From contig CP114483.1 in assembly GCA_027186245.1 (NCBI GenBank), positions 29,952,642 through 30,016,641 on the forward strand: a DNA stretch of 64,000 nucleotides. The letters run 5' to 3'. The position numbers and the translations under genes are program-made. The DNA comes from Coriaria nepalensis. Taxonomy: Eukaryota > Streptophyta > Magnoliopsida > Cucurbitales > Coriariaceae. How positions within the stretch are numbered: the stretch's first letter is position 1; every line of letters begins with the position of its first letter. The notes under the pieces are model-generated. The model was given only the letters and a program-made list of their open reading frames with translations. It did not search any database and was not told the origin of the DNA. Shown here in pieces: positions 48,791 through 61,670 of this stretch.

Positions 48791-50507
48791 ATGTTACTAG
48801 CAAATCTTATTTTTGAATGTTGCACCGCCAACAAGAAGGTTAGTACTAGTTCGCTATACTACATATAGTATAATTTTGTCCATGAACCTTGTCAAATAAG
48901 TTTGGTCCAAAATGAATGTAGGAGGGAGAGAGTTGCATAGCAAATAGAAACTGTGACGTGGGTTTGCATTGTGGAATGTGTTTTGCACAAGGTGCTCTGC
49001 GTCCACGTTGTACTAGAACTCAACCACTAAACCCAACCACACTGGTCAAAACGCTGCCGTTTAACAGGTATACCTGGTTGACAACACACAATGCATTTGC
49101 AAGAATGGGAGTCAAGTCTGGGACTGGATCTTTCATTTTGGCTCCTACAAATCAAGAAGACTCCATCACTGCTCAGCTTAACGTATGTTTTTAGTTCATT
49201 ATGTATTAATCAATCTCTAAGTTAAGTAATTTTCTTCAAATGACATTGAATGACCATCGAACTAAAGCATTATTTGATTTTTGGCTCTATAGAATGGTGT
49301 TAGAGGGTTAATGCTAGATATGTACGACTTCCGAAACGACGTATGGCTGTGTCACGGAAAGTGCAACGATCACAGAGCTTTTGTATGTTCTTGTCTTAGT
49401 AATTAGTATTTGTATGTCTGTTTGATGCATCATTTGATTTTTACTAAAAGTTGTAAGTTTTTAGATTGAGATATTTACTTAGTTATATTTATTGTCTCAA
49501 GAGTTAAGAGATCGGTTAATCGTGATTTGTTTATAACCAGCAACCTGCCATTAATGTTCTAAATGAGATACGGATATTTCTCGAGGCAAATCCTTGGGAA
49601 ATCATTACCATCATCATTGAAGACTATGTCACATCCCCAAATGGATTGAGTAGCATCTTTAATGCTGCCGGCCTTACGAAGTTCTGGTTCCCGGTTTCTC
49701 GGATGCCCAAAAATGGTGGAGATTGGCCGACTGTCGATGACATGATTCAGAAGAATCAACGTTTAGTTGTCTTCACTTCGATGGCAGAAAAGGAAATTTC
49801 CGAAGGAATTGCTTATGAATGGAACTATTTGGTTGAAAACCAATGTAAGTCCCATTACATATGTTCACTCAAATCATTTGAAAAGCTTGTTTATACTAAA
49901 CTTAATTAAATCCTATTTTATTTTACGAATTACATTACACTAAAGTCTTATATAAAATGATTATACGATAAATCTTTACAATTTAATTTATTGTATATTT
50001 GATCATCTTACAAGTTACGATAGTAAATAGTTTTATTAAATTCTTACATCACATAATATGATCTCAAGTTTATAATCACAGATGGCTATGGAGGCATGAA
50101 ACCCGGTTTATGTCCGAACCGACAAGAATCACCACCTATGAACACAACCACAAGGTCTCTAGTTCTAATGAACCATTTTCCAAGCGGCCCTAACATTTTT
50201 CTAGCTTGCGAACACAACTCAGCTCCATTGCTCAATATGGTTACCACCTGCTATGCCGCATCTGCTAATCGATTTCCTAATTTCATCGCAGTCGATTTTT
50301 ACAAGGTATATATATATATATATATATATTAGCTATATAAACTATATATATATATACCAATGTTCTTTTGTTTTGTTTTAGAGAAGTGATGGTGGTGGAG
50401 CACCGGAGGCTGTAGATTTTGCCAATGGAAATTTGGTTTGTGAAGCATCCAACTTTCGAAGTGGGACCCCTGCAGCAGCACCAGCACCAAGCCCACTTAT
50501 AACATGA
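48791..50507 (+). CDS. PI-PLC X domain-containing protein (At5g67130-like)
   Basis: A plant secreted-type member of the PLC-like phosphodiesterase superfamily; substrate not known. Six exons: 48791-48838, 48922-49182, 49293-49382, 49541-49844, 50082-50305, 50382-50507; sum 1053 bp, 350 aa. The N-terminus [13 protein letters not shown] is a short hydrophobic leader. A Cys-rich segment follows ([18 protein letters not shown]). The X-type barrel has WLTTHNAF with His72 and WLCHGKC with His124, the two histidines of the catalytic pair, plus [24 protein letters not shown]-like [29 protein letters not shown] and [21 protein letters not shown]. The tail is Ala/Pro-rich ([10 protein letters not shown]) without a clear GPI signal. 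The start is the first in-frame ATG after a TAG; an extra 5' exon is possible since an acceptor-like ctgcag precedes it. Confidence 0.92.
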
Positions 50508-50672
50508 TGGATACCATAGATTATAATTTACTTATAAGTTTATAATTATTTTATGGATTAATTCATATTGAAAGATATAATAATAATCATAATGCTATTG
50601 TAAGATATTACTCATCTACCCTTCTGTCAATACAAAAAAGGGTTCGTCTCTCATTATTAATAAAATAAAATT

Positions 50673-50733
50673 ATTATTTTTTATTTTTTATTTTTTATTT
50701 TTTATTTTTTATTTTTTATTTTTTATTTATTAT
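50673..50733. repeat. (ATTTTTT)n minisatellite
   Basis: About eight copies of a 7-bp unit with little variation, some 170 bp after the PLC-X stop codon. Confidence 0.85.
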
Positions 50734-52102
50734 TTATTATTTTTGTAATATCAGCTGAATTAAGAATAAAGTTAATATTTTATTATTGTTTTACCTTTTA
50801 AGATTAAATCTTAAAAAATATTTTGGTTTAAGATTTGAGCTTTGAAAATATAAATTTAAAATATTTTTTTCGTGAAAAATAAAATTTAATTTTCATAATA
50901 TAATTAATTAGAAAGGAAAAATTGTTTGTCTCACGAGAGAGAGAGAGAGAGAGAGAGCTGTAACGGGTTTCCAGTTAGGGAGAATATAGATCCTGCGACG
51001 TGTCAAAATCCCACCAGGTCCACGTCCGGCGGGACCCATACTCGGAATTGTAGTATGTCCACTCCGTCTACAAAATCATCCCCAGAAAAGGAAACGAAAA
51101 GTACGGCCGTTGTGGACATTAGAGACCTTGTAGACCATAGATTTGACCCAGCAAAACACAATCTCATCCGTTAAAAATCTGAAAACTTGAATCAAGTGCG
51201 TATTAGTTACCTAACTCCGTACGTTATTAAAACTTACCAAAACGAAAGATAAGTAGACAGACTAAGTACACCGTCTCTTTCTTTCTGCTACTACTTCTAA
51301 ATCCATACTACTCTCTCTGTTACTTTCACAAATTCAGACCTTCTCTTTCGCGCCACAAGAAAAACAGGTCTCTCTCTCTCTTCTTCTTCTTCCTTATCTC
51401 TGCTTCCTTTTGATGTTTCTTCTTGTTCTAATGGCGATTTGGCGGTATTCCCAGAAAAATTCCTTCTCTATTTTCATATATACTTTTTTTTTTCCCCTAA
51501 AAGTTATTATCAGTGTAAAACTATGGAGGCTGTTTGATTTTCTCGGAACAGTAATGTATAATATCGACTGTTTTTTTATTTCCCTGAGAAATTAAGACGG
51601 GTTGCTTTCTTTTATTTATTGCTCATTATATGATTTGATGCGGTCATAAAGTGAATCATAATGGTGGGAAAAAGTTCTTGATTTGTATTTGACAATGTGG
51701 TGTAATGAGATGGTAATCCATGTGACTTGGGTCGAGACCGGACAAGTACTCACTTTTTGTTTGGTTCGTTTTGTTAACATCGATGATTCTACGCATGTTC
51801 TCTACTCCATCAAGATTTTCTAGTTAATTAGTTCAATTTAACAAAAAATATTTTTATCGATATGATATTGATAGATTTTAGGCATCTTCATGATTATTTC
51901 CTTGTGTGTAACTTGCTTGATTAGATGGAGGCAATTAGGATAACAATTCAAATACTTAGTCATAATTTCCTTAATAAATCCATTTTCTTACAAAGATTTA
52001 TGCTCTGTTTCTGATAGATTCTAGTGTTTGGTTGAAGTAATGTTGCATCAAGCATAAATTTTTTAACACTGTTGTATTATTCTTGCTCTAGATCAAACAA
52101 GG
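50734..52102 (+). promoter_or_regulatory. bZIP gene promoter and leader
   Basis: A GA microsatellite at 50936-50957 precedes two ACGT-core words (gacgtgtc near 50997 and ccacgtcc near 51020), which are typical bZIP/ABRE-like sites. From about 51280 the DNA is CT-rich like a plant leader. An acceptor (ctctag, ending 52091) lies 11 bases before the bZIP start, so an intron of several hundred bases interrupts the leader. The donor is not settled. Confidence 0.45.
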
Positions 52103-54622
52103 ATGGATGAGGAAGATAAAGAGACTAAGCCACAATTGGGTTCACTAATTGAAACTACTCCTACATCTTCTTCCAAACCAACAGCTCCAGTTTAGTCCCG
52201 CTCTCTCTCGTATTTTTCTTAGATCGATCCATCCATTTGGTTTTCTTTGTTTGATCAATTTTTATTTTTATTGTAGGTACCTTCAAGTACACATTCACAA
52301 TCATCAGTTTGGCAAAATTATATACAGGTTCGAGACTAATATGTTTCCGATGTATTATGTAATACTATATGACTACAAATTATGAATGAACAAATTATTA
52401 CCTAAATCTAAACAGGCATATTATGGAAGTGCTGCTGCTGCTTCACATCCTTATTTCACTTTAAACACTTCTGCAAATCCGTATCCCTCTACGAGCCAGG
52501 TGGAGAGCATATTCATCATAATCCTATCTCTTAGTTGTACATATTATTCTTTTTCATATTAACCATCTCCTCTACCATATTTTTCCAAGCATCAGTTAAT
52601 AGAGAAACAGTGGTTTCCACAATTTTATCGTGCCCGACGTCCTCACAACGGTCTTTATGCAACTCCGAATATGGTCTGCATAATTTAATTCGTTGTGTTA
52701 ATAATGTCAATACAGACTATCAACTTAGACATCCCATTACTTAGTATTATATTATGTCTAATATATACATGTTAATAATTTAGCAGGCAACATTTGGGAT
52801 TTCAAGTAAAGAAGAAAAGATACATGATGGAAATAACACTATTTTCCTACATGTTAATGGAGTAAGAAACGAAAGAGAGAGATCTTTGGACCGTCAAAAT
52901 GATGTTTCTGGCATTTCACCAAGGTATTGATTGATTTTTAGCATTTTCTTTGATCTCTGCGTGTGTCTCTCTCTCTCTTTTGGTTAAAGATGGGCTTTTT
53001 GTTAAATACCTTTTGAATCTTTTGCTGCAGTATTCCGAGATTACCATTACCAACAACTACAGCAAGTAGACGTAAAGGCTCTTCAGTTGAAACAGAGGGC
53101 CAAAACAGAGTATGTAGTTAGAGTAAATGCAAAGAGTATATATATAGGGTACTGGTTTTTAGTACTATAAGTTGTTTTACTTTCTAATTTGGGTCTATGT
53201 TTGGAACCTTTCTTTTCAGATTCTTTCTGCAACTAAGAAATGGAAACGTGATCATGCAGTAGTAGATGGTCAGGCTCAACTTCAATCAGTTGCACCGAAG
53301 AATATTCCCTCTAGATTCCATGGCATGAATACGGATTTGGCATTACTGGATTTGGGACAAAAGATATCCGAAATCAATCCAAGTTTGGGCATTAACTTGA
53401 AGCCACTTACTAATTCTCGAGCCATACTTACAAAGGTCAGAATGACATTCCTTTTGATGCCTTCTCATATCTTTTCTATGACTTCTTACTTCTTTTTGTT
53501 AGAATTTTGGGGAGGAGTTGTCCAAGACAAGTCAGAAATAAGAGTTATCCTTACTTGCTTGCTTCATGAAGACAAAACAGAGACAATATGTAATGCTTAG
53601 ATATTTCATTTCATTGCCTTCAATATATACTACAAGCAGTGATCATTAGAAGGATAACTAAGGCCATGCATTTACTACTGATACAAGCTACTCCTACTGG
53701 ATGATGAGAATACACAAAGGATCAAAGCCACCCTATGCAAACTAGATGATGGGTGGCAGCAAGTTCTTGACAGTCTGTTACTGTCAAGATCCATAATTCA
53801 AAGAAGTCCCAAACAACTTCATATCTCTGACACTTTTGTTGTTCTGAATTGGTCTCTTTGTTTCTATTTCACTTTGGTAGGAAGAGGAAGAATTTAGAAA
53901 AGAAAAGAGGAAAATTGCAAACAGGGAGTCGGCAAAACGGTCAAGATTTCGCAAGCAGGTAAAACTCCAGTTTGGATCTAAAATTCAGATTTCGGACAGT
54001 GACGGGACACATTTTTGGCACGCTTAAATTTCCGAGCTTGATTCGATCAGTCAGGGTTAATGTTTGTTGTTTGTTAATTATAATCACAATGGAATCTTTT
54101 ACTTCTTCTAGCAAGAATGTGAGAAACTTCAAAAAGCTGTCGAGAATCTGAGAGCAGAGTGTTCAATCCTAGCTGAGGAACTAAGAAGAGTTTCTGAGGA
54201 ATGTGCAATGGTTATTAAAGAGAACAATTCTATAATGGTTCATATCTAAACCCTACTCTTTCTCTCTGTAATATTGCCTTTTATCAAAATAACAATTTTC
54301 CAAACTTTTGTCTAAACATAATTTCAATTAAGGCTTTCGAAACTGCTGTGTCAAACACCGGTTTCGGCCATACTTTCGTTTTGCAGTAACCCTGCTACAT
54401 CATTTTGTCTCTGTCTTCTCTCATTATGATTCCTTTTTTTTTTTTCTTGGGTAAGTGTAAAACTTCTCTCGTTATGTTTACTTATGGTTTCAAATTGAAT
54501 AGGATGAGCTAGAAAAGGCCTATGGAGCAGAAGCCATTCGTGATCTCATGGCTTTGCAACCTGGTTGTATGAATGGTCAAAGCAATGGTGATGCTGAACA
54601 AAGAACTCCCAAGACAAATTGA
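52103..54622 (+). CDS. bZIP transcription factor, group G (G-box binding factor-like)
   Basis: Binds ACGT-core (G-box) DNA as a dimer in the nucleus. Ten exons: 52103-52189, 52277-52327, 52416-52499, 52590-52673, 52787-52923, 53031-53109, 53220-53435, 53881-53958, 54112-54237, 54503-54622; sum 1062 bp, 353 aa. The N-terminal part with SSVWQNYIQAYYGSAAAASHPYF resembles the GBF proline-rich/MFMR start. The basic region ANRESAKRSRFRKQ has the invariant N260-x7-R268 and is split from the zipper (QECEKLQKAVENLRAECSIL) at the exon border typical of GBFs. After the zipper come DELEKAYGAEAIRDL and a short hydrophilic tail. Exon four (HQLIEKQWFPQFYRARRP) departs from the usual Pro/Met-rich GBF block. 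Donor of exon one (GTTTAG) is weak. Confidence 0.9.
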
Positions 54623-54812
54623 GGATGGAAGTTAAAAGTATAACCAACATTTCAAGTCGAGTCAAAATTTGCATTTTTTGTGATAAATAGTTCCTTTTGG
54701 AAGTTAGGCAATCTTGTTTTGAACTAGATTGTTAATAACACTATACTTCCAATTTTGATAATTTCATGTCATTTATATTTTATAGCAAGATGTCTTAATT
54801 TGCTAGTTCATG

Positions 54813-55300
54813 TTACTCTTCAGTCAAACAATCTAACATTAAATAATTTTCTTCTCTTTTCGACTGATGACATCTATCAATCGAGATAAATGTATGAACC
54901 ATATTTTCGAGAAACACCCAACTACAACCTGCGACCTTCTTCACCTCTCCTCTCATCTTCTTCCTTATCCTCCCCATCTCGTACCAATTCCCTTCCGCTG
55001 CATAAACATTAGCCAACTGTACATACCGGGCCCCACTTTTCTCTCCCTCGACCGGGAGTATCTTCTCCTCTACCTCCATTACAAGTTGCATGTTCCCCCG
55101 TTCATCTTACAAAGCATTCAAAAACGCCCCCAAAATCACCCCATCCTGTTCTATCGGAATTCTCCTCATGAATTCAACCGCCTTTTCTAATTTTTGACCC
55201 CTCCCATACAAATCAATCATACAAGCATAATGATCGGTTTCTGGTGTCAGATCATAATCTGCTGCCATAGAATTAAAAATCTTCTCGCCTAATTCTACAA
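54813..55300 (-). pseudogene. PPR protein fragment (E-domain end)
   Basis: The frame at 54813-55091 reads like the E/E+ tail of a plant PLS-type pentatricopeptide protein: ARYVQLANVYAAEGNWYEMG, KKVAGCSWVFLENMVHTFIS, DRCHQ. Farther upstream on the minus strand (about 55100-55290) a different frame gives DHYACMIDLYGRG and a stop, typical of the last PPR motifs. No start, no mitochondrial/plastid targeting part and no upstream repeats are present, so this is a dead fragment, 190 bp after the bZIP stop on the opposite strand. Confidence 0.75.
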
Positions 55301-55740
55301 CAGTTTACGGGCTTCATGGAAAAGATGGTGTCTAGAGTAGAGATATTATTTGGTTTGATGTGAAAACTGTTAGTGCGAAACCGGATTTTATGGCTTCGAC
55401 TCTTTGAAGTTTATGAAGTTTTAGCAAATGAAGCAAAAAGGGTTGTGAGTTGACTTTTTGATTGCCTATTAAATTGATGTCGACTCTTATACCAAAAGTT
55501 AGAGGAGATCTTTTGGAGTTTGTGGTAATTAGAATCAAAATAATTAATCAAGAATTGAAGAAGTTAGAAACCAAAGAAAGTGGCAGTGCAAAATAGCAAA
55601 ATGTTGAATATGCTAAAAGTTGATTCTAAAAGTATCGGAGGTGTGGTGCTCAAAATCTCAGGTTTGAGCTCTATTTGTTTTATTAGTTGAATTTTTTCAG
55701 ATTTTCTGATTTTTTTCTATTTGTTCTTTGCTACTGTTTG
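55301..55740. other. spacer, no gene
   Basis: Unassigned sequence between the PPR fragment and the Copia 5' end; the left part may be more PPR remnant. Confidence 0.4.
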
Positions 55741-56262
55741 ATGATCAATGTTGTCAGTTGATAGAAACTTAAATGTAATCTTGAGGATTCTAATGCATTA
55801 ATTAGCTTATTGTTCATGTACTTATATTATTTTTCATCTTGTATTTAGTCTCTACATTTCTTAATGAACTCTATTTTTTTGCAAGTATAAAAAATCAGTG
55901 TTCTCATATTCTACTCTCTCAATCCATTTATCAAGCTCAAATTCTAACATGGTATCAGAGCACAAGTTGTCAGAGAAAGTTTAAAAATCGAAAACACTTA
56001 AGACTCTTCCTACTGATTCAACCAAAAAAAGTTGATAGATTCACCATGGCATCCAATGGTGTAAGTCTACCTTCTCAGATATTTAAAGGAGAAGGATATC
56101 TATTTTGGTCAGCAAGAATGATCACCTATCTACATGATTTTGGGTTGTGAGATTCATTAAAAAGAGGATACAAAGCTCCAGCTAATGACATGGACTACAT
56201 GTTAGAGAAAATCAAGAAGCATACGATTGAAAAATAGAACAACTATATAACATTATATGTTA
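55741..56262 (+). mobile_element. Copia 5' end: LTR, primer site and gag start
   Basis: A primer binding site TGGTATCAGAGC (55950-55961), complementary to initiator tRNA-Met, follows an LTR end ...attctaaca. Downstream, MASNGVSLPSQIFKGEGYL starts a Copia gag at about 56046, broken by a TGA after about 34 codons and an in-frame TAG later. The LTR start is taken only roughly from a TGTTG at about 55749. The element is cut off near 56262, where minus-strand Gypsy sequence begins. Confidence 0.65.
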
Positions 56263-56263
56263 T

Positions 56264-59200
56264 TCAATCAGCAAAGGTAACATGCTCATAAACAAATAAT
56301 GGAGATAAATCCAATGGAGTTAAAAGGAGTAAATCTATAAACAATCTTAAATGATGAATACTTAGTAGCATAATGAACGAAACAATTATAAGCAAACTCA
56401 ACATGTGGTAAACAATCCTACAAAGTTTTGATGTTATTTTTAATGATAGCCTGCAATAAAGTAGATAAAGTTTTATTCCCAACTTCTATCTAACCATCCA
56501 TCCGTGGAAGACAAGTAGTAGAAAATAATAATTTAGATCATAAATTTCCCCACAAGGTCTTCCAAAAGTAACTAAAGAACTTAACATCTCTATCAGAAAC
56601 AATTTTTTTAGGCATACCATGAAGTATCACAATCTCTCTAAGGAACAAATCAACAACATTGAAAGCATAATCCGTTTTGTGACATGAAATAAAATATGTC
56701 ATATTAGAAAATCTAGCTGTAACCACAAACACTAAATCTCTCCCTGTTTACACCTAAGAAAACCTAAAACAAAATTCATTAAAACATCAGTCCAAGGTTC
56801 ACTATGAATTAGCAAAGGGGCGTATAAACGGTGTGGGCTTCACTCTTTATTTAACTTACCTACAAGTGACACACCTACCACAGAGTCTCTCAACATCCCA
56901 TTTCATGTGTGACCAATAGAAGTATTCCTGCAAAATTGCTAAAATCTTTACAACTCCAAAATGTCCCATTAACCCTACTATGGGATTCCCTCACTAACAG
57001 ATCTCTTAAAGAATAATTAGGCTTAATTTATTCTCTCGAAATAAAAACCCATCATGCCTAAAGTATTTTCCACTAGCGGATTTCACACAAGCTTGATACT
57101 TAACCAAAATATCATGGTCATTAGCATATAACTCTTATATATGTTCAAAATAAAGCAATTTAGCATCAAGAGTAGAGATAAGGATGTACCTGCAAGAAAG
57201 TGCATCTGCAATGACGTTCTCCTTACATCATTTATACAGAATGACATATGACAACGTCTCAATGAACTCACCCAGTGAGCATGTCTTTTGTTCAGCTTGT
57301 GTTAGCCCTTTAAGTGTTTCAAGGATATATGATCGGTACGAATCACGAATTCCTTAGGCTTTAAGTAGTGTTGTCATGTCTCTAAAGCTCGAACCAATGC
57401 ATACAACTTCTTGTCATAAGTCAAGTATTTTAAGGCTACCCGACTTAGTTTTTCACTGATATAAGCAATTAGTCATCCTTCCTGCATAAGAACCGCTCCT
57501 ATACCAATCTTTGAAGCAACACTTTCAATTTCAAACGGTTTGGAAAAGTTAGGTAAAGATAATAAGAAGCGTTGGTCAACTTCTTTTTTATTATCTGAAA
57601 CGCCTTATCTTGTTATGCTCTCTATCTAAATCCAACATTCTTCTTTATCACTTTTGTAAAAGGTGCGGCTAAAGTACTGAAGTCTTTCATAAACCGTCGG
57701 TAAAAACTAACAAGTCCATGAAAGCCCCGTATATTACCTACACTCGTTGGACTCGACCAATTTGGGATGGCATGTACTTTTCTTCATCGACATGTATACC
57801 TTGTGCACTAACAACAAATCCCAGAAATACAAGCTTATCATAACATACACTTCTTCATATTAGCAAATAACTTTCCTTCCTAAGCACGTCTAAAACACAT
57901 TTCAATTATATTGCATGATTGTTCAAGTTTTTGCTATAAATGAGTATATCATCAAAACAAACAACATCAAATCTGCCTATAAATGCACACAAATCATGAT
58001 TCATTAGTCTCATAAAAGTGCTAGGTGCATTAGTAAAATCAAATAACATAACCATTCATATAAATCATATTTTATTTTAAAGGAAGTTTTTCATTCATCC
58101 CTTTCTTTCATTTTAATATGAAGATAAACTACTTTTCAAATCAATCTTAGAAAACATACAAGAACCAAGCAGCTCATCAAACATATAATCTAATCTAGGA
58201 ATGGGATGATGGCAATTTATCGTAATATTATTGATTGCTCGATAATCAACACACATCCTCCAAGTCTCATCCTTCTTAAGGACCAGCAAAACAGGAACTA
58301 CACATGGACTCGTGCTTTCTCTGAAGTACTATTTTTCCATCAATTCACTAATATGATTTTGAAGTTCCTTTGTGTCTTCTAGATTACTTCTATAGGCTGG
58401 TTTATTTGGAATGGTCGCATCGAGCACAAAACCAATTTTGATGTTTGATCCCTTGGATTTAAGGTAAACCATATGGTGTTTCCTCGAGAAAGACATCCTC
58501 ATAATCATGCAAAAGGGAAACAATAGAACTAGGCAAAGCTAGGTCAAGTTCGTTAGTGTTTTAAAAGGCCTCTTTATATAAAAGTACAATCATTGGCTGA
58601 TTTGATAATAATGTTCATTTTATTTCACTTGTTTTTGCATAGAAATTCCTTTGTTGTGTCTCTGATTTTCCCTTAATGGCTGAATCTTTCAATTATTTTT
58701 CTCTCCTTTTTCTCGACCTCTCTATGATTTTTATCCTCTTTTTTACTTTTTTTCTTTTAGTCACTCTTGTTCTTTTAATCACTCTCTTTTTACAACCTTA
58801 CTTGATCTTCATAAACTTGTTTTGGTGTCATTGGAATAAGAGTAATTGGCATTTGATTGAGTGTAAAAGAGTATTTATGGGAGAAACCATCGTGTTTCAC
58901 ATGCCTATCAAACTGTCTGGCCGCCCAAACAACAAGTGTCCAATTAGCATCAGTACAACATCACACAATACCCCATTTTCATATTTACCGATCCAGAAAG
59001 AAACTAACATTTGTTTGTTTACCTTTACCTCGCCATTTTAATTTAGCCATTGCAACTTGTATAGGCATGGATGCTTGAGTGTTGGTGGCCCTAATTTTTA
59101 CACCACAAGGTAGTGCTAGCAACATTAGTACAAATTTCATCATCAATAATCACACTATATACCTTGTTTTGAACGTGACACCTAGTATGAAATATGTTCT

Positions 59201-60290
59201 CTTGTTGCACCTCATCATCTTCTTTTGCTTGTACACTTAAAGTTCTCATTACCACTGATAATTCACCTTGTACAACATATTCCTCATCATCCACATCCTC
59301 CAATGGTGGCACAAATTCAGTGTCATCTTTGTCATAGGTCTCAAATTTACTATTATCTTGCAAGACCATAACTATTTTGTTTGGACATTGGGTCGCTCTA
59401 TGACCCCTACCTTAGCATTTAAAACACTTACTTTTGTGCAATATCACGATTCTGAGCAATTGAAGAATAAGATTTACCTTGGTTTCCATGACTGGTCGCT
59501 CTTACTTTTGTTTGGTTTCAAGTTTTGTAACTGGTCTCTCTTTCTTCTTAACATAGCTTGGTTTCCAAAGAGAAGAACCTGGAGTAAGGGCTGCATGCGG
59601 ATCATCTCTCCTATTGATTTATTACTCCACTATGATGGCCATATGCAACATATCTTCCAACTCAACATAGTGTTGCATCTCTACCTTATCATGAATTTCT
59701 CAGTTTAATCCATGCAAAAACTAGCCTTAGTATCTTCTCTGTCTTCTTCTACATTAGCCCGGATCATAGTTATATCCATCTCCTTAAAATAATTCTCAAC
59801 ACTTCGATTACCTTGTGTGAGGCTTTGCAGCTTTTGGTACAAATCTTGGTAGTAATGGCTCGGCACAAACTATCTCTTCATCAAGATTTTCATCTCCTCC
59901 GATGTCTCTATGACACATTCTCTATTTCTCCTCTTGTTTGACACCAATTGATCCCACAAAATAATAACATTATTAGAGAATTCAATGGCTATAAGTTTTA
60001 CCTTTTTAAGCTCGGAATAGTTATGACAACAAACACCAACTCTATTTTCTTTTCCCATTCAAAATAAGTGTCGGGATCATTTTTTCCTTGGAAAGAAGGA
60101 ATCTTCATCTTAATACTACCAAAATAATTATCTTTCAAATTATTAACTTCTCTAAATAGCCCATATATCCTATGACTACCCATTGAAATTCGGTCATCTT
60201 CCTCCTCATCTGTTCCCATTATACTCGCCATTTTCATCTCTCACTTCCCTAGGGTGAACTTTATCCCTCTTACGCACATTAGGAGCCATT
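56264..60290 (-). mobile_element. decayed Ty3/Gypsy retrotransposon
   Basis: Minus-strand order gag, protease, RT, RNase H, integrase. Gag: KMKIPSFQGKNDPDTYFEWE (60060-60237) and NYSELKKVKLIAIEFS. Protease region: VYSVIIDDEICTNVASTTLW (59091-59369), where the normal DGGS-type active site is changed to DDEI. RT start: HISELMEK-type block at 58329-58523. Integrase core: [20 protein letters not shown] and [20 protein letters not shown] (56538-56732). Numerous stops and frameshifts break it. Together with the Copia end at its left, it marks a nested repeat zone. LTRs were not resolved. Confidence 0.8.
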
Positions 60291-61670
60291 CATGGCTGCC
60301 CCATATATGCATTCTCTAATATATCGAACCAATCATGTACATGCTCCTATTCTCTCCTCATCATGTACATAGAGAATGTAAAATGATTGGTGACGAAACC
60401 CGTGAGAACAAAAGTCAAGATGAACATATAAAATGATACAAGCCACGCCAAGAACTTGGTGTCTACGACATCTTTGCTTCTTCTAGGATGGTGGAACATA
60501 TTGATAAGTCAAGATGAACACTATAGATAATCTGATGAGTTCGAATAATTTAAGAAGAACAAAGAGAATTTTCTTTATCAAAATGATCTTAATTGTCTTA
60601 TTCTAATGAGTCACCGATTTTGAATACAAAAGGGAAAAAAATTTGGCAGCTAGAAAAAAACCCCATAAATTTGTTGCCTTTAATTAGCTCATAACAAAAA
60701 GAAAACAAGGAATTTAATCCAGTCAACTCAACATTAAATACACAAATAACAAATAAGGAAAGTAACTCGAATTAGCCCCAATTGACGCCCAATGCTTGAG
60801 GATTTCTTATGAGTTTTTCCAAAGCTTGAATTATGGAATTCCAGCCTTGAGAAACATGTTCAACACCTTCAATTGGCCTCCATGTGTTGGCTTAAGTCCA
60901 CGTCGCATGAATCAACCCGTTAAACACTTTTTTGAATTTATTTACATGAACTCTTGTAACCGGACCAACGGGTACTTGAATTGGATATGAATATGCCTTA
61001 ATCCATATGCTAGCCTTATCCTCATAAGAAAAAAAAGGCTATTCTAATGGTGGTTTATAAGAATGGTGTTGAGCAGTGCATGACAATAGACGGTGGTGAC
61101 CAGCGGCAACGTATGGCGGCAACGTATGGCGGCTCATGGTGGCCAATTAGATTTAACAGTAAAAACCTTCAGTTTTGAAAGAGTGGTTTGCTAGGTAAAC
61201 TTCTTCTAACCTTAAATCATTTCTTAGATTATTTAAATATTCATATTGTAATATTTTCTAGTACTTTGATTTATTAGAAAATGTAAAACTAGATTTTCGG
61301 ATGAATTTTTTATTCATATGCATAAATTCAGATCTTGGTGTAGTCCGATTGGATCGAGAACCAGATGTCGATTTTTGAATTGACTCTTTCGCTTTGGGCT
61401 TGAGGAGATCCAACAACTAGCAAACATAACATGATTATGTCACATGACATGATTTTGATTTTGATTTCAATTTCAATTTCAATTTCGGTTTTAAACATAA
61501 CCTAACATGCAATTAAACATAACAAGCATATCATACATAAAATCGCGTAAGTATATTGAATATGCATATAATCAAGCATACAATTTCAATATTATGCCAA
61601 GATTATTATATATCATAAAATTACTCCGATCTTGAATCTAAATACAATAGGGACTGATACCAGAAGCTTT
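60291..61670. other. Gypsy leader and repeat-derived DNA
   Basis: Minus-strand sequence upstream of gag looks like untranslated leader (to about 60790, where gggcgtcaattggggc may mark its primer-site area). A 15-bp direct duplication cggcaacgtatgg occurs at 61105-61132. A short run of caattt/gatttt repeats lies at 61455-61490. No host gene. Confidence 0.4.

Noticed and set aside
50926..51174. Plus-strand 82-codon frame starting in a GA microsatellite
   Set aside because: Begins in the repeat (RERERE) and lies in the bZIP promoter; better explained as non-coding.
58676..59708. Plus-strand hydrophobic frames of 121 and 146 codons
   Set aside because: Antisense to Gypsy gag/protease; hydrophobicity comes from T-rich strand composition.
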